From contig NZ_JAUXQZ010000046.1 of assembly GCF_030682035.1 (NCBI RefSeq), forward strand, positions 50,877-114,876: 64,000 bases of DNA. Reading direction: 5' to 3'. Positions 1 to 9,801 of the stretch are shown here, piece by piece. Source of the DNA: Brevundimonas sp. (GTDB taxonomy: Bacteria > Pseudomonadota > Alphaproteobacteria > Caulobacterales > Caulobacteraceae). Below the pieces are notes generated by a model, which was given only the letters and a program-made list of their open reading frames with translations, was not told where the DNA came from and did not search any database. The position numbers and the translations under genes are program-made. How positions within the stretch are numbered: position 1 is the stretch's first letter; each line of letters begins with the position of its first letter.

Positions 1-304
1 CCAGCTGGGCCGCTCTCCAGCGACGCTCGCCGGCGATGATCTGCCAGACGCCATCCTCCTTCGGATGGGACCGGACCAGGATGGGCTGGAGCACGCCCTT
101 GTCCCGGATCGAGGCGGCCAGCTCCTCCAGGTCGTCGCGGTCGAAGATCTTGCGCGGCTGATCCGGATTGGGCTTGAGGCTCTCGATCGGGGCCATGCGC
201 ACGCCGACGGGCGCGGGGGCGCCGTCGACCGGCGCGCTTTCAGCCACCTGTTCTCCGAGAAGGGCGGATAGGCCGCGACCGAGGCCGCGCTGACGTTCGC
301 TCAA
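1..304 (-). CDS. parB: ParB chromosome-partitioning protein, N-terminal part (cut by window edge)
   Basis: ParB is a CTPase and DNA-binding protein that loads at parS sites and works with ParA to segregate the replication origins. Only about 101 codons are visible; the gene runs off the left edge. The reading frame opens with TTG at 304 and gives [17 protein letters not shown], the usual ParB N-terminus, followed by [10 protein letters not shown], a [10 protein letters not shown] segment and the GERRW box of the CTP-binding domain near residues 94-98. No ATG or GTG exists upstream in this frame before the parA stop. A purine-rich GAAGAACGGA stretch lies about nine bases before the TTG, so TTG is the likely start. 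It follows parA by 28 bases, as a parAB operon. Confidence 0.93.
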   Translation of the reverse strand, partial: MSERQRGLGRGLSALLGEQVAESAPVDGAPAPVGVRMAPIESLKPNPDQPRKIFDRDDLEELAASIRDKGVLQPILVRSHPKEDGVWQIIAGERRWRAAQL

Positions 305-332
305 CTGATTGATTCCGTTCTTCTGTTCGTTC

Positions 333-1145
333 TCATGCAGCCTGAAGCCGACGGGATTTTTCGCGCGCCACCACCTCGCGGGCGAGGCGCAAATAAGCCT
401 GGCTGCCGGCGCATTTCAGGTCGTAGATCAGGGCTGGCTTTCCAAACGACGGGGCCTCGGCCACGCGGACGTTGCGGGGAATAACCGCCTCATAGACCTT
501 GTCGCCGAAATGGTTGCGCACATCGGCGGCGACCTGTCCCGACAGGGTGCTTCGCCGGTCATACATGGTCAGCACCAGGCCCTGGATCTCCAACGTCGGG
601 TTGAGACTCTGGCGTACCATCTCGATCGTCTTCATCAACTGGGTCAGGCCTTCAAGGGCGAAGAACTCGCACTGTAGCGGCACCAGAACGGCGTCCGCTG
701 CGGCCATGGCGTTGAGCGTCAACAGGTTGAGCGACGGCGGGCAGTCTATCAGCACATAGTCATACCGGGTCTGACCCTCGGTCCCTTGCTCCTGTAACGC
801 GTCGCGCAGGCGGAAGGAGCGGCGATCGGCCTGGCTAAGCTCGATTTCGACCCCCGACATGTCGGCGTCGGCGGGCAGGATATCCAGCCCCGGCACTGCG
901 GTCGGCACGGCCGACTCATCGACCGAACGCCCGTCTACAATGACGTCATAGATGGTCACCCGCCGTGTTTCACGTGGAACACCCAGACCGGTGGACGCAT
1001 TGCCCTGCGGGTCCATGTCGACGATCAGCACCTTTTCGCCGATCGCGGCCAGGGCCGTGCCGAGGTTGATCGCCGTGGTGGTCTTGCCCACCCCGCCCTT
1101 CTGATTCGAAACCGCGAGGACGCGAGTCTTACCGGTGTTGAACAC
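333..1145 (-). CDS. parA: ParA/Soj chromosome-partitioning ATPase
   Basis: ParA is a deviant-Walker ATPase of the MinD/ParA family that drives origin segregation with ParB. The Walker A motif KGGVGKTTT sits about 15 residues from the start; DMDPQGNAS (switch I) and [10 protein letters not shown] (Walker B) follow. The GTG at 1145 was chosen because GGAG lies eight bases before it and because it gives a normal length of 270 residues; an upstream start in the same frame would add unrelated sequence that overlaps rsmG. The GTG overlaps the end of rsmG by 17 bases, which suggests translational coupling. A parS-like site lies inside the gene at 966-981. Confidence 0.95.
   Translation of the reverse strand: MFNTGKTRVLAVSNQKGGVGKTTTAINLGTALAAIGEKVLIVDMDPQGNASTGLGVPRETRRVTIYDVIVDGRSVDESAVPTAVPGLDILPADADMSGVEIELSQADRRSFRLRDALQEQGTEGQTRYDYVLIDCPPSLNLLTLNAMAAADAVLVPLQCEFFALEGLTQLMKTIEMVRQSLNPTLEIQGLVLTMYDRRSTLSGQVAADVRNHFGDKVYEAVIPRNVRVAEAPSFGKPALIYDLKCAGSQAYLRLAREVVAREKSRRLQAA
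966..981. promoter_or_regulatory. parS: parS-like ParB-binding site inside parA
   Basis: TGTTTCACGTGGAACA matches the palindromic parS consensus TGTTTCACGTGAAACA at 15 of 16 positions and is the reverse complement of the classical Bacillus parS sequence. It is embedded in parA codons (VPRET). Confidence 0.85.
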
Positions 1146-1749
1146 GTCGGAGGCTCCGGACGGAAACGATACGGCCACGCGGATCACTGCGCGAGACGGA
1201 AAGACCGCTGTCAAACTGCCAGACCTTGCGGGCTTCGATCAACTCAGCCTCGGCCTTTTCCCCCTTGAGAAACAGCCCCTGTGCGCCCCGCTGTAGATAT
1301 GGCTGTGCATAGCCGAGCAGTCGGTCCATCGGGGCGAGGGCGCGGGCCGTGACGACATCCACCTTGATCTTCTGCTCCTCCGCCCGGCCATTGATCACCG
1401 TGGCCCGCAGCGACAGGCCGTCCACCGCCTCCTGAAGGAAGCGACAGCGCTTGCCGAGGCTGTCGATCAGCCAGACATGGCTGTCGGCCTGGTGTTTCAT
1501 CAGAATGGCCAGCACCAGGCCGGGGAAACCGGCCCCCGCCCCGAGATCGGCCCAGATCTTTGCATTGGGCGCGATCTCCAACAGCTGGGCGGAATCGAAG
1601 ACGTGGCGGTTCCACACGTCAGGCAGGCTGTCCGGCCCGACGAGGTTCATCACCGCATTGGCCGCGGTGAGTTGCTCAATAAGCGTCCCGAGATCGGCCA
1701 TTTGCGCCGGGGTGGCGCCGCGCAGGGTCTGAAAATCGGATGGTGTCAT
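1129..1749 (-). CDS. rsmG: 16S rRNA (guanine-527-N7) methyltransferase RsmG (GidB)
   Basis: RsmG methylates G527 of 16S rRNA using S-adenosylmethionine. The 206-residue product has the SAM-binding motif ADLGAGAGFPG near residues 67-77 and the family features NLVGPDSLPDVWNRHV and VTARALAPM. The ATG at 1749 is preceded by GGGGAGGAGAC. This Shine-Dalgarno sequence is the outer end of a dispersed repeat at 1758-1870. The gene lies between mnmG and parA, as in many bacterial origin regions, and its 3' end overlaps the parA start. Confidence 0.95.
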   Translation of the reverse strand: MTPSDFQTLRGATPAQMADLGTLIEQLTAANAVMNLVGPDSLPDVWNRHVFDSAQLLEIAPNAKIWADLGAGAGFPGLVLAILMKHQADSHVWLIDSLGKRCRFLQEAVDGLSLRATVINGRAEEQKIKVDVVTARALAPMDRLLGYAQPYLQRGAQGLFLKGEKAEAELIEARKVWQFDSGLSVSRSDPRGRIVSVRSLRRVQHR

Positions 1750-1757
1750 GCGACGAC

Positions 1758-1870
1758 GTCTCCTCCCCCTCGTGGGGGAGGGGGACCGTCGGAAGGACGG
1801 TGGAGGGGGCTATCCCCCTCCGTCACGCCGAAAGCGCGGCGCGCCACCTCCCCCATGAGGGGGAGGAGAC
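1758..1870. repeat. Dispersed palindromic repeat, family A, copy 1
   Basis: A 113-bp element that begins GTCTCCTCCCCC and ends GGGGGAGGAGAC, so the ends are inverted repeats. It contains the family core (GGGGGACCG, GGTGGAGGGG, CCCCTCCGTCACGCC, GCGCGGCGCGCCACC). It fills the mnmG-rsmG gap, and its last bases form the rsmG ribosome-binding site on the minus strand. Related copies are at 5128, 25785, 41700, 44519 (partial) and 46216. Confidence 0.85.
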
Positions 1871-1885
1871 CTGAGAGCGATCCCT

Positions 1886-3742
1886 TCACGCCGGAACCTT
1901 CGTCTTCTTCACATGCGACAGCAGGGCCGTCAGGGCGCCCGGGGTCATGCCCTCGATGCGGCTGGCTTGGCCGAGGGTGCGGGGCTGGACCAGGGTCAGC
2001 TTCTCGCGGGCCTCGTTCGAGAGGCTGCCGATGGCGGCGTAGTCAAGGTCGACCGGCAGGGCCAGGGCCTCCTCGCGGCGCAGAGCCTCGGCGTCGGAGG
2101 CCTGGCGGTCCAGATAACCGGCATAGCCCGCATCGATCTCGACCTGTTCGCGAACCTGACGCGACCAGCCGGCGATTTCGGCTCGAACGTCCGAAAAGGT
2201 CTCCAGCGTCACGCCGGGAAAGGCCAGCAGGTCCCGGATCGAGCGGCGCTGGCCGTCGGCGTTGACGTGGATTCCGAGCGCCGCGGCTTCCTTGGGCGTA
2301 AAGACCGTTTCACGTGAAACAGCGGCGGCTTCGGCCAGCTGCGCTGCCTTGGCGCCGAAGGCCGCAGCTCGCGCCGGAGAGACGATCCCGGCCTCAATGG
2401 CCAAGGGGGTCAACCGTTGATCGGCGTTGTCTGCCCGCAGGGTCAATCTGTATTCGGCCCGGCTGGTGAACATCCGGTAGGGCTCGGTCACACCGCGGGT
2501 GACCAGATCATCAACCATGACGCCGATATAGGCCTGGTCGCGTCCGAGGATGATCGGATCACGTCCGCCCGCGGCCCGGGCGGCGTTGAGCCCGGCCAGC
2601 AATCCTTGAGCGCCCGCCTCTTCATAGCCGGTCGTGCCGTTGATCTGGCCGGCCAGATAGAGGCCGGGCCGCTTCTTGACCTCCAGGGCCGGGGTCAGCT
2701 CGCGCGGGTCCACATAGTCATACTCGATGGCATAGCCGAAGCGGAACACCTCGACCGCTTCCAGCCCCGGAATGGTGCGCAGGAAGGCCGACTGGGTCGC
2801 GTCGGAAACCGAGGTCGAAATGCCGTTGGGATAGACGGTCGGATCGTCCAGCCCCTCGGGTTCGAGGAAAATCTGGTGCGAGCTCTTGTCGGCGAAACGC
2901 ACCACCTTGTCCTCGATCGAGGGGCAGTAGCGCGGACCGCGTCCCGACAGATGGCCGCCATAGACGGCGCTGTCGCCGAGGTTTTCGGCGATGATCCGGT
3001 GGGTGGCCTCGGTCGTCTGGGTCACGCCGCAGGCAATCTGGGGAATGTCGATCCGATCGGTGAGGAAGCTGAACGGAACAGGCTCGTCGTCAGCCGCCTG
3101 CATTTCCAGCCGGTCCCAGGCGATGGTGCGGCCATCCAGGCGGGCGGGGGTGCCTGTCTTCAACCGCCCCATCTGCAGGCCCGCGCCGTAGAGGTCCGCG
3201 GCAAGTCCGGTGGATGGCGCCTCGCCGTGGCGGCCAGCGGGGATCCGTTGGTCCCCCTTGTGGATGACGCCGTTGAGGAAGGTTCCGGTGGTCAGGACCA
3301 CAGCCCCGGCGCGTAGTTCAACGCCCTCGCCTGTTACCACACCGACAACGCGCGCGCTGTCCAGGATCAGGCTCTCGGCCGTCCCGGCCATTAGCGTCAG
3401 GTTGGGCGTCTGCGCCAGTTCGGCCTGCATCGCCTCGCGATACAGGCGGCGGTCGATCTGGCTCCGCGGCCCCTGAACCGCCGCGCCCTTGGAGCGGTTC
3501 AGCAGCCGGAACTGGATGCCCGCCGTGTCGCCGAGCCGGGCCATCAGTCCGTCCATGGCGTCGATCTCGCGCACCAGATGGCCCTTTCCCAGGCCGCCGA
3601 TAGCCGGGTTGCAGGACATCTCGCCGATGGTCTCGAGCTTCTGGGTCAGAAGTACGGTCCGGGCGCCCGCGCGCGCGGATGCCGCCGCGGCCTCGCAGCC
3701 GGCGTGCCCTCCGCCAATGACGATGACATCGAAGTTCAACAT
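1886..3742 (-). CDS. mnmG: tRNA uridine 5-carboxymethylaminomethyl modification protein MnmG (GidA)
   Basis: MnmG is the FAD-dependent partner of MnmE; together they install the xm5 side chain on the wobble uridine (U34) of certain tRNAs. The 618-residue product starts [19 protein letters not shown], a Rossmann FAD-binding motif, and contains the MnmG signatures [11 protein letters not shown] and YCPSIEDKV. The open frame continues another 111 codons upstream, but that extension is unlike the family; the ATG at 3742 fits the family start although it has no clear Shine-Dalgarno sequence. It lies downstream of mnmE, separated by a possible terminator. A parS-like site is embedded at 2306-2321. 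Confidence 0.95.
   Translation of the reverse strand: MLNFDVIVIGGGHAGCEAAAASARAGARTVLLTQKLETIGEMSCNPAIGGLGKGHLVREIDAMDGLMARLGDTAGIQFRLLNRSKGAAVQGPRSQIDRRLYREAMQAELAQTPNLTLMAGTAESLILDSARVVGVVTGEGVELRAGAVVLTTGTFLNGVIHKGDQRIPAGRHGEAPSTGLAADLYGAGLQMGRLKTGTPARLDGRTIAWDRLEMQAADDEPVPFSFLTDRIDIPQIACGVTQTTEATHRIIAENLGDSAVYGGHLSGRGPRYCPSIEDKVVRFADKSSHQIFLEPEGLDDPTVYPNGISTSVSDATQSAFLRTIPGLEAVEVFRFGYAIEYDYVDPRELTPALEVKKRPGLYLAGQINGTTGYEEAGAQGLLAGLNAARAAGGRDPIILGRDQAYIGVMVDDLVTRGVTEPYRMFTSRAEYRLTLRADNADQRLTPLAIEAGIVSPARAAAFGAKAAQLAEAAAVSRETVFTPKEAAALGIHVNADGQRRSIRDLLAFPGVTLETFSDVRAEIAGWSRQVREQVEIDAGYAGYLDRQASDAEALRREEALALPVDLDYAAIGSLSNEAREKLTLVQPRTLGQASRIEGMTPGALTALLSHVKKTKVPA
2306..2321. promoter_or_regulatory. 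parS: parS-like ParB-binding site inside mnmG
   Basis: CGTTTCACGTGAAACA matches the 16-bp parS consensus at 15 positions; the inner 14 bases form a perfect palindrome. It lies in mnmG codons for VSRET. Confidence 0.85.
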
Positions 3743-3760
3743 GGGAGGCGGGACATAGGG

Positions 3761-3791
3761 GAAAACAGGCCCAAACGCCACCGGGGCCTGT
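3761..3791 (-). terminator. Possible intrinsic terminator or attenuator between mnmE and mnmG
   Basis: Read on the minus strand, ACAGGCCC (3791-3784) pairs with GGGCCTGT (3772-3765) across an 11-base loop and is followed by TTTTC. The U-tract is short, so this may be a partial attenuator or a processing hairpin rather than a full terminator. Confidence 0.4.
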
Positions 3792-3822
3792 GTTCTCCAC
3801 CTGCAATGGGGAGGACACAGCG

Positions 3823-5127
3823 TTACTTTCCGATGCAGAAGGTCGAGAAGACTTCGCCGAGGATGTCTTCGACGCCGATAGCGCCGGTGACCCGGGCAAG
3901 GGCGTCGGCTGCCCGACGGAGGTCGTCGCTGGCCATTTCGGGGGCGACGTCGAGTGCGGTTCGGCCGATCTCGACGGCCGCCAGAGCCTCGGTCAGGCGG
4001 CGACGGTGTCTCTCCCGTGTGACCGCCGGGAAATCGGCGCCGGAGAGGTCGCGCGCCAATCGGGCGGCGATCCAATCGTGGAGTGCGGATAACCCCTGCG
4101 CGGTCGCGGTGCTCACCGACAGGGTTTCAAATCCGTCCACCTTCGCGGCCGTGCCGAGATCGGCCTTGGTCAGGATCAGCAAATCGCCGGGCCGCGCAAA
4201 CCCGGCAGCGTCGCCTTCCGCGTCGTCGGGAGCGCGGATCCATAGACGCAGGTCCGCCGCTTCCGCCCGGGCCCGGGCCCGGCGCACGCCCTCGGCCTCG
4301 ACCATATCGTCGCTGTCGCGCAGCCCGGCTGTGTCGGAAAGCGTCACGGCATAGCCGCCGATGATCAGGTCGGCGTCCAGCACATCCCGGGTCGTCCCGG
4401 CGATCGGGGTGACGATCGCCGCCTCGCGGGCGATCAGGGCGTTGAACAGCGATGACTTACCGGCGTTGGTTTCTCCGATCAGGACGATGCGATAACCCTC
4501 GCGCACCCGTTCCCCGCGCCGGGCATCGGTGAGAGCCGCCTTGAGGTCAGCGATCAGCACGTCGAGCACCGGGCCGGCCGTCCGGGCCAGATTGTCCGGC
4601 ACCTCCTCGTCCGGGAAGTCGATCTCGGCCTCGATCAGGGCCAACGCCGTGAGCAGGTCGCGGCGGAACCCGGCGTAGGTCTGGCTCAGGGCGCCGTCGA
4701 GCTGGCCGAGCGCCTGGCTGACCTGCGCCGCGGTCTCGGCGTCGATCAGATCGGCCACAGCCTCGGCCTGGGCCAGGTCCATGCGGCCGTTCTCAAACGC
4801 CCGGCGGGTGAACTCGCCCGGATCGGCCGGCCGCAGCCCGAGCGCCAACAAAGCCTCGCTCCCCGCCTCGACCACCGCCCGGCCGCCATGCAGATGCAGT
4901 TCGGCGCAGTCTTCGCCGGTGTATGAGTTGGGAGCGGGGAAGCGGAGCACAAGAGCCTGGTCGATGGCTCGGCCGTCATGGGCCAGGTTGCGCAGGGAGG
5001 CGGCGCGCGGCTTCAGGCCGCCGGCGCCGAGAGCGGTCAAGGCGGCATCTGTTCGGGGTCCGGACAGGCGGAGGATGGCGACGGCGCCCCGGCCCGGCGG
5101 GGTGGCGAGGGCGAAGATGGTGCTCAT
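3823..5127 (-). CDS. mnmE: tRNA modification GTPase MnmE (TrmE)
   Basis: MnmE is a dimeric GTPase that works with MnmG on tRNA U34. The 434-residue product has the N-terminal folate-binding TrmE domain, a central G domain (P-loop GETNAGKSS near residue 220, then DTAGLR and TKAD) and the C-terminal CIGK motif (consensus CxGK) that is essential in the family. The ATG at 5127 was chosen over an upstream in-frame start because AGGGAGGAGAC lies directly before it and because [15 protein letters not shown] is the family N-terminus. That Shine-Dalgarno sequence is the terminal part of the repeat at 5128-5263. Confidence 0.95.
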   Translation of the reverse strand: MSTIFALATPPGRGAVAILRLSGPRTDAALTALGAGGLKPRAASLRNLAHDGRAIDQALVLRFPAPNSYTGEDCAELHLHGGRAVVEAGSEALLALGLRPADPGEFTRRAFENGRMDLAQAEAVADLIDAETAAQVSQALGQLDGALSQTYAGFRRDLLTALALIEAEIDFPDEEVPDNLARTAGPVLDVLIADLKAALTDARRGERVREGYRIVLIGETNAGKSSLFNALIAREAAIVTPIAGTTRDVLDADLIIGGYAVTLSDTAGLRDSDDMVEAEGVRRARARAEAADLRLWIRAPDDAEGDAAGFARPGDLLILTKADLGTAAKVDGFETLSVSTATAQGLSALHDWIAARLARDLSGADFPAVTRERHRRRLTEALAAVEIGRTALDVAPEMASDDLRRAADALARVTGAIGVEDILGEVFSTFCIGK

Positions 5128-5263
5128 GTCTCCTCCCTGTCGCATGGCGATGGAGAGGTGGCGCGCCGCGCTGGCGGCGTGACGGAGGGGTTGCCAGCGG
5201 CGAGTGCGGCCGGGGCCCCTCCACCGCTTCGCGGTCCCCCTCCCCACGCAGTAGGGAGGAGAC
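5128..5263. repeat. Dispersed palindromic repeat, family A, copy 2
   Basis: A 136-bp element with inverted ends GTCTCCTCCC and GGGAGGAGAC and the family core (CCCCTCCACCGCTTCGCGG, GACGGAGGGG, GGTGGCGCGCCGCGC). It fills the space between the DUF6489-type gene and mnmE and abuts the mnmE start codon. Confidence 0.85.
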
Positions 5264-5269
5264 GGCGTT

Positions 5270-5497
5270 TCAAGGCTTGACGGCCGCTTCCATCAGTTTG
5301 CGGAACTGGTCCTGGGCCTGCATGCCGAAACTGGTCCAGGTCTTCATCAGTTCGTCGGGCTGCATGGCGGCCATTTTCTCGTCCATGCGCCGCTTCATCT
5401 CGGCGACGAGATGGTCGTTCAGCGGCTCGACATTGGGCAGACCCAAAAAGGCTCGCGCCTCCTCCGGGGTGCATTCGACCTCGACATTGACCTTCAT
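5270..5497 (-). CDS. Small DUF6489-type protein of unknown function
   Basis: A 75-residue acidic and basic helical protein (MKVNVEVECTPEEARAFLGL at the N-terminus). It has a short strand followed by two predicted amphipathic helices and no membrane segment or signal peptide. I recognise it as the kind of small conserved alphaproteobacterial protein annotated as DUF6489, often near rho and mnmE; no function is known to me. GGAG lies seven bases before the ATG, and a perfect parS site lies just upstream of that. Confidence 0.8.
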   Translation of the reverse strand: MKVNVEVECTPEEARAFLGLPNVEPLNDHLVAEMKRRMDEKMAAMQPDELMKTWTSFGMQAQDQFRKLMEAAVKP

Positions 5498-5509
5498 GCC
5501 GCCGCTCCA

Positions 5510-5525
5510 TGTTTCACGTGAAACA
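5510..5525. promoter_or_regulatory. parS: Perfect parS ParB-binding site
   Basis: TGTTTCACGTGAAACA is a perfect 16-bp palindrome identical to the parS consensus. It lies in the 49-bp gap between rho and the 75-codon gene, about 4.2 kb from the predicted origin edge. Confidence 0.93.
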
Positions 5526-5546
5526 CGACCGTCCGTACCCGGAGGG

Positions 5547-6971
5547 TCAGGTGTTCATCGACTGGAAGAAGTCCGCATTGTTCTTGGACTGGCGCAGCTT
5601 GTCGATCAGGAATTCGATCGCGTCCTGCGGACCCATCGGGTTGAGGATGCGGCGCAGGACATATGTCTTGGCCAGTTGATCCTTGGGCGTGGTGAGTTCT
5701 TCCTTGCGGGTGCCGGACTTGAGCACGTCGATGGCCGGGAAGATGCGCTTGTCGGCGACCTTGCGGTCCAGCACGATTTCCGAGTTACCCGTGCCCTTGA
5801 ACTCTTCGAAGATCACCTCGTCCATCCGCGAGCCCGTATCGATCAGGGCGGTGGCGATGATGGTCAGGGAGCCGCCCTGCTCCACATTGCGCGCGGCGCC
5901 GAAGAAGCGTTTCGGCCGCTGCAGGGCGTTGGCGTCGACGCCGCCGGTCAGAACCTTGCCCGACGACGGGACGGTGGCGTTGTAGGCGCGGCCCAGGCGG
6001 GTGATGGAGTCGAGCAGGATCACCACGTCCTTCTTGTGCTCGACAAGACGTTTGGCCTTTTCGATCACCATTTCCGCGACGGCGACGTGGCGGGTGGCGG
6101 GCTCATCGAAGGTTGAGGCGATGACCTCGCCCTTCACCGTGCGCTGCATGTCGGTGACTTCCTCGGGTCGTTCGTCGATCAGCAGAACGATCAGGAAGAC
6201 CTCCGGGTGGTTCTTCTCGATCGATTTGGCGATGTTCTGCAGCATGACCGTCTTGCCGACGCGAGGCGGGGCGACGATCAGGCAGCGCTGACCCTTGCCG
6301 AGCGGCGCGACGATGTCGATGACCCGTCCCGAGCGGTCCTTGAGCGTCGGGTCCTGGATTTCCATGTGCAGCCGCTCTTCGGGGTAGAGCGGGGTCAGGT
6401 TGTCGAACAGGACCTTGGTCTTGACCGTCTCGGGGTCCTCGAAATTGATCGTGTCGACCTTGAGCAGGGCGAAGTAGCGCTCACCCTCCCGCGGGCCGCG
6501 CACGGCGCCGTGGATGGTGTCGCCCGAGCGCAGGCCGAAGCGGCGGATCTGCGACGGCGAGACATAGACATCGTCCGGACCCGGAAGATAATTGACATCC
6601 GGGCTGCGTAGGAAGCCGAAGCCGTCGGGCAGGATCTCGAGCACGCCGTCGGCGATGATCTCGACTTCCTCATCGGCCAGGGTCTTGAGGATGGCGAACA
6701 GCAGATCCTGTTTGCGCAGATTGCCGGCGTTCTCGATCTCGAGGCTTTCGGCGAAGGCGACCAGGTCTTCCGGCGTCTTCTCGTTCAGCTCCTGCAGGGT
6801 GATGCGGCCGTTGGGCACGATCGGCTCGCCGTCGTCATCCTCGTCGCCGGACTCCTGGTCGACCATCGGCAGGTCGGCCGCGGCCAGCTCATTGCCGATC
6901 TCCGGGCCAACCTCGGGCGCATCGGCCTCGGGAGTCGCTTCGGTCTCTGGGGTGTCGGTGGCATCGGTCAT
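5547..6971 (-). CDS. rho: Transcription termination factor Rho
   Basis: Rho is a hexameric RNA-dependent ATPase/helicase that ends transcription. The 474-residue product has an acidic N-terminal extension of about 55 residues, a Rho-N domain, the cold-shock-like RNA-binding domain ([19 protein letters not shown]), a Walker A APPRVGKT, Walker [10 protein letters not shown] and the Q-loop/R-loop segment near [14 protein letters not shown]. The ATG at 6971 gives [14 protein letters not shown] three codons upstream (6980) is also open; neither has a clear Shine-Dalgarno sequence. The gene stands between the haem genes and the mnm/par cluster. Confidence 0.95.
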   Translation of the reverse strand: MTDATDTPETEATPEADAPEVGPEIGNELAAADLPMVDQESGDEDDDGEPIVPNGRITLQELNEKTPEDLVAFAESLEIENAGNLRKQDLLFAILKTLADEEVEIIADGVLEILPDGFGFLRSPDVNYLPGPDDVYVSPSQIRRFGLRSGDTIHGAVRGPREGERYFALLKVDTINFEDPETVKTKVLFDNLTPLYPEERLHMEIQDPTLKDRSGRVIDIVAPLGKGQRCLIVAPPRVGKTVMLQNIAKSIEKNHPEVFLIVLLIDERPEEVTDMQRTVKGEVIASTFDEPATRHVAVAEMVIEKAKRLVEHKKDVVILLDSITRLGRAYNATVPSSGKVLTGGVDANALQRPKRFFGAARNVEQGGSLTIIATALIDTGSRMDEVIFEEFKGTGNSEIVLDRKVADKRIFPAIDVLKSGTRKEELTTPKDQLAKTYVLRRILNPMGPQDAIEFLIDKLRQSKNNADFFQSMNT

Positions 6972-7178
6972 GGCGTGCAATCAAAAGCATCGCCGCGAGA
7001 CAGGGCGTCGCGCGGGCGGGAAAATCCAGCGATGTCTGGCCTTGCGGCCGGGTGGGAAAGCGACGGGTCGTCCCGGCGAGGTAGGCGGGCGTCGCGAAGA
7101 GAGGAACGGCCCCAGACTCCTGCAGGGCAGTCGCCTTGAGCGAAACCACGCGGCGCCGGCTACGTCAAGCTGAGCGGA

Positions 7179-7649
7179 TCAACCGAAGGTCCACTGCGTC
7201 GTCACCGACAGCACCATGACGATGGCGATGACGAACGGGATTTCATTGGTCATGCGCCAGAAGCGGCCAGATTTCGTCGAGGTCCCGGCGCGGATGCGCT
7301 TCAGTTCTCCGGCGAGGAACCCGTGCCAGGCCGACAGGGCGATCACGCCGGCCAATTTGGCGACCATCCACGGCTGGGCGAGGAAACCCCAGCCTTCGCC
7401 GTACTCGAAGACATGGATGCCGATCATCCAGAGGCCGAAGATCCAGGCCGCGGTCATGGCGGGATTGATGATGATCTTCAGCAGCCGCTGCTGCCAGGTC
7501 CGCAGCAGGCCGCGCATCTCCGACCGCAGCGGCTCGGCCTTGTCCGCCTGTTCGGCGTCATAGGCATAGAGGCGCGGCAGGAAAAGCATGCCGGCCATCC
7601 AGGCGATGACGGCCAGGATGTGCAGGCCGCGCACAATCTCGAACGTCAT
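7179..7649 (-). CDS. hemJ: Protoporphyrinogen IX oxidase HemJ
   Basis: HemJ is the membrane protoporphyrinogen oxidase found in many alphaproteobacteria that lack HemG and HemY. The 156-residue product has about four transmembrane helices and the conserved N-terminal RGLHILAVIAWMAGMLFLPR segment with its key histidine. The ATG at 7649 overlaps the hemH stop by four bases (ATGA) and has GGAGG upstream; a longer open frame upstream only repeats hemH sequence in another frame. It forms an operon with hemE and hemH, and the three cover consecutive late steps of haem synthesis. Confidence 0.93.
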   Translation of the reverse strand: MTFEIVRGLHILAVIAWMAGMLFLPRLYAYDAEQADKAEPLRSEMRGLLRTWQQRLLKIIINPAMTAAWIFGLWMIGIHVFEYGEGWGFLAQPWMVAKLAGVIALSAWHGFLAGELKRIRAGTSTKSGRFWRMTNEIPFVIAIVMVLSVTTQWTFG

Positions 7650-8701
7650 GCCGCCCTCCGCTTGCAGGACCGCGGACAGGCCTTCCAGTCCGCCCGGCAA
7701 CCGGGACCGTAGGGCGCCACGTCCGTCCGCGACAAGGCTTCGACCGCCGCCTCGGCCAGGGTCTGGATGAAGGGCGCGGCGACCCCGACCGCCGGGCTGC
7801 GGAGGTAGGGTGTTACGCCGAGATTGTGGGCCAGTTCGGCGTATTCGATGTCCAGCTCGACCAAGGTCTCGATATGCTCCGAGACGAAAGCGACGGGCGC
7901 GACGACCACGCCCACGCCGTCGCGCGCGGCCTGTTCGATCGCCTCGATCGTCGAGGGACCCAGCCATTTCATCGGCCCGACCCGGCTCTGGTAGCAGATC
8001 GACCAAACGCCTTCAGCCAGTCCCACGCGTTCGGCGATGGCGGCGCAGGTCGTTTCGATCTGCTCCTGATAGGGGTCGCCCTTCTTCGCGATCAGGCTTT
8101 CGGGAATGCCGTGCGCCGAGAACAGGACGCGGACGGGCCGGTCGCCGGCGTCGGCCAGTTTCGCCCTCACGCCGTCGGCCTGGGCCTCGATCCAGCCGGG
8201 AGCCTCAGGGTAGCAACAAACGGTCCGGCTGCCGCCCGGCCCTGTGTAGGCCTCTTGCCAAGCCTTCAGTGAGGACTGGGTCGTCGTGGTTGAGAACTGC
8301 GGATAGAGCGGCAGGAGCACGATCTCGTCCGGGGCGAAGGCGGCGACCTCGGTGGCGGTCTCCTCGCTCAGGGGCGACCAGTAGCGCATGGCGACGAAAG
8401 TCCGGACCGTGTCGCCGGGCAGGCGGCTCGACAGGACCTCGGCCAAGGCGGCGGCCTGTTTGCGGGTCTCCGCCAGCAGGGGCGAACCACCGCCCATCAG
8501 GGCGTAGTTGGCCTGAGACGATGCCTCGCGGCGACTGGAGATCAGGTGCGCCAGCAGCGTGCGGAACGGATTGGGCAGGCCGATGATGGCCGGGTCGCGG
8601 AACAGGTTGAACAGGAAGGGTTTGACCGAGGCCTGGTCGTCTGGACCGCCAAGGTTGAACAGCACCACCGCGATGCGGCGGCCGTTCAGGGGGCCGTTCA
8701 T
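7646..8701 (-). CDS. hemH: Ferrochelatase
   Basis: Ferrochelatase inserts Fe(II) into protoporphyrin IX. The 351-residue product starts MNGPLNGRRIAVVLFNLGGPD. It carries the FSAHGIPESL motif with the catalytic histidine and VSEHIETLVELDIEY further on. The C-terminus (GPGCRADWKACPRSC) is cysteine-rich; Caulobacter ferrochelatase is known to hold a [2Fe-2S] cluster, so a cluster here is a reasonable inference. The ATG at 8701 overlaps the hemE stop by four bases. Confidence 0.95.
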   Translation of the reverse strand: MNGPLNGRRIAVVLFNLGGPDDQASVKPFLFNLFRDPAIIGLPNPFRTLLAHLISSRREASSQANYALMGGGSPLLAETRKQAAALAEVLSSRLPGDTVRTFVAMRYWSPLSEETATEVAAFAPDEIVLLPLYPQFSTTTTQSSLKAWQEAYTGPGGSRTVCCYPEAPGWIEAQADGVRAKLADAGDRPVRVLFSAHGIPESLIAKKGDPYQEQIETTCAAIAERVGLAEGVWSICYQSRVGPMKWLGPSTIEAIEQAARDGVGVVVAPVAFVSEHIETLVELDIEYAELAHNLGVTPYLRSPAVGVAAPFIQTLAEAAVEALSRTDVAPYGPGCRADWKACPRSCKRRAA

Positions 8702-9744
8702 TGGGCGCCGATCCGCTTCAGCACCTGTTCGACATGATTGATCGGCACGTCGGGGAGGATGCCGTGGCCGAGGTTGAAGATCCACGGCCCCTGCCCCCAG
8801 GCTTCGAGCAGCTGGTCGACGCGGCGGTCCAGCATCGGTCCGCCGGCGCGCAGCAACAGCGGGTCCAGCGCGCCCTGGATCGGCTTGATCGCCTGCACGC
8901 GCTTGCCGACCTCAAGCGGACAGGCGGTGTCAAGCGCCACGGCCTGAACGTCCACCTCGGCCGCATAGCGTTCCGCCAGAGCTGCGGAGCCGCGCGGGAA
9001 GCCGATCAGAGGTACGGTGACGCCCAGCTCCCGCACCCGCCGCACGAGTTTCTGATGCGGCCGCAGGACCAGGCTTTTGAACAGGTCGTCCGGCAGGCCC
9101 TCCGCCCAGCTTTCGAAGATCTTGAGCACCTGGGCGCCGGCGTCGGCCTGCATCTTCAGATAATGCGCCGTGGCCTCGACCAGAACGTCCAGCAGGGCGG
9201 CAACCTTGTCCGGTTCGGCATAGGCATAGGTCCGGGCCTGGGCGCGCTCTCCCTTGCCGATGGTCCGCGCCGCACCGTCCAGCATATAGGTGGCAACGGT
9301 CCACGGGGCCCCGGCGAACCCGATCAGGGCGCGTTCGGGCTCCAGCTCTGCGCGCACCAGAGACAGGGTCTGGCCGACCTGTTTCAGGGCCTCTCCGGCC
9401 CCCGCGGTCAGATCGCGCATGGCCTCGACCGGCGGCAGGATGCCCAGCCTCGGGCCCTCGCCCGCCTCGAACCAGACCTCCTGGCCTAGGGCCTGGGGGA
9501 TCAGCAGGATGTCGGCGAAGACGATGGCAGCGTCGAAGCCGAACCGCCGCATCGGCTGTAGCGTCGCCTCGGCGGCTTTCTCGGGATTGAGGCAGAAGGC
9601 GATGAAGTCAGGCGTCGTGGCCCTGAGCGCGCGGTATTCCGGCAGGTAGCGCCCGGCCTGACGCATGAACCAGACGGGCGGCCGGGCTGTCGCCTCGCCG
9701 GCGAGAACCTTGAGCAACAGGGGGGCGTCGGGGGAGACAGTCAT
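8698..9744 (-). CDS. hemE: Uroporphyrinogen decarboxylase
   Basis: HemE decarboxylates uroporphyrinogen III to coproporphyrinogen III. The 348-residue product has the family signature PVWFMRQAGRYLPEYR near the N-terminus and the conserved GFAGAPWTVATYML segment near residue 140. It is the first gene of hemE-hemH-hemJ. In Caulobacter hemE directly flanks the chromosomal origin, and the 499-bp gap upstream of this gene is the predicted origin. Confidence 0.96.
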   Translation of the reverse strand: MTVSPDAPLLLKVLAGEATARPPVWFMRQAGRYLPEYRALRATTPDFIAFCLNPEKAAEATLQPMRRFGFDAAIVFADILLIPQALGQEVWFEAGEGPRLGILPPVEAMRDLTAGAGEALKQVGQTLSLVRAELEPERALIGFAGAPWTVATYMLDGAARTIGKGERAQARTYAYAEPDKVAALLDVLVEATAHYLKMQADAGAQVLKIFESWAEGLPDDLFKSLVLRPHQKLVRRVRELGVTVPLIGFPRGSAALAERYAAEVDVQAVALDTACPLEVGKRVQAIKPIQGALDPLLLRAGGPMLDRRVDQLLEAWGQGPWIFNLGHGILPDVPINHVEQVLKRIGAQ

Positions 9745-9801
9745 CTGACCCCGGTCCTACCGGGCGCCCCGGTCCCGCTCAAGCCCGTCCCGTGTCGCAC
9801 C

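Noticed and set aside
6972..6980. TTG start for rho three codons upstream of the ATG
   Set aside because: No ribosome-binding site supports it and the extra codons add nothing recognisable; kept only as an alternative.
7140..7168. TTGACG as a -35 box for rho
   Set aside because: No acceptable -10 sequence at 16-18 bp spacing.
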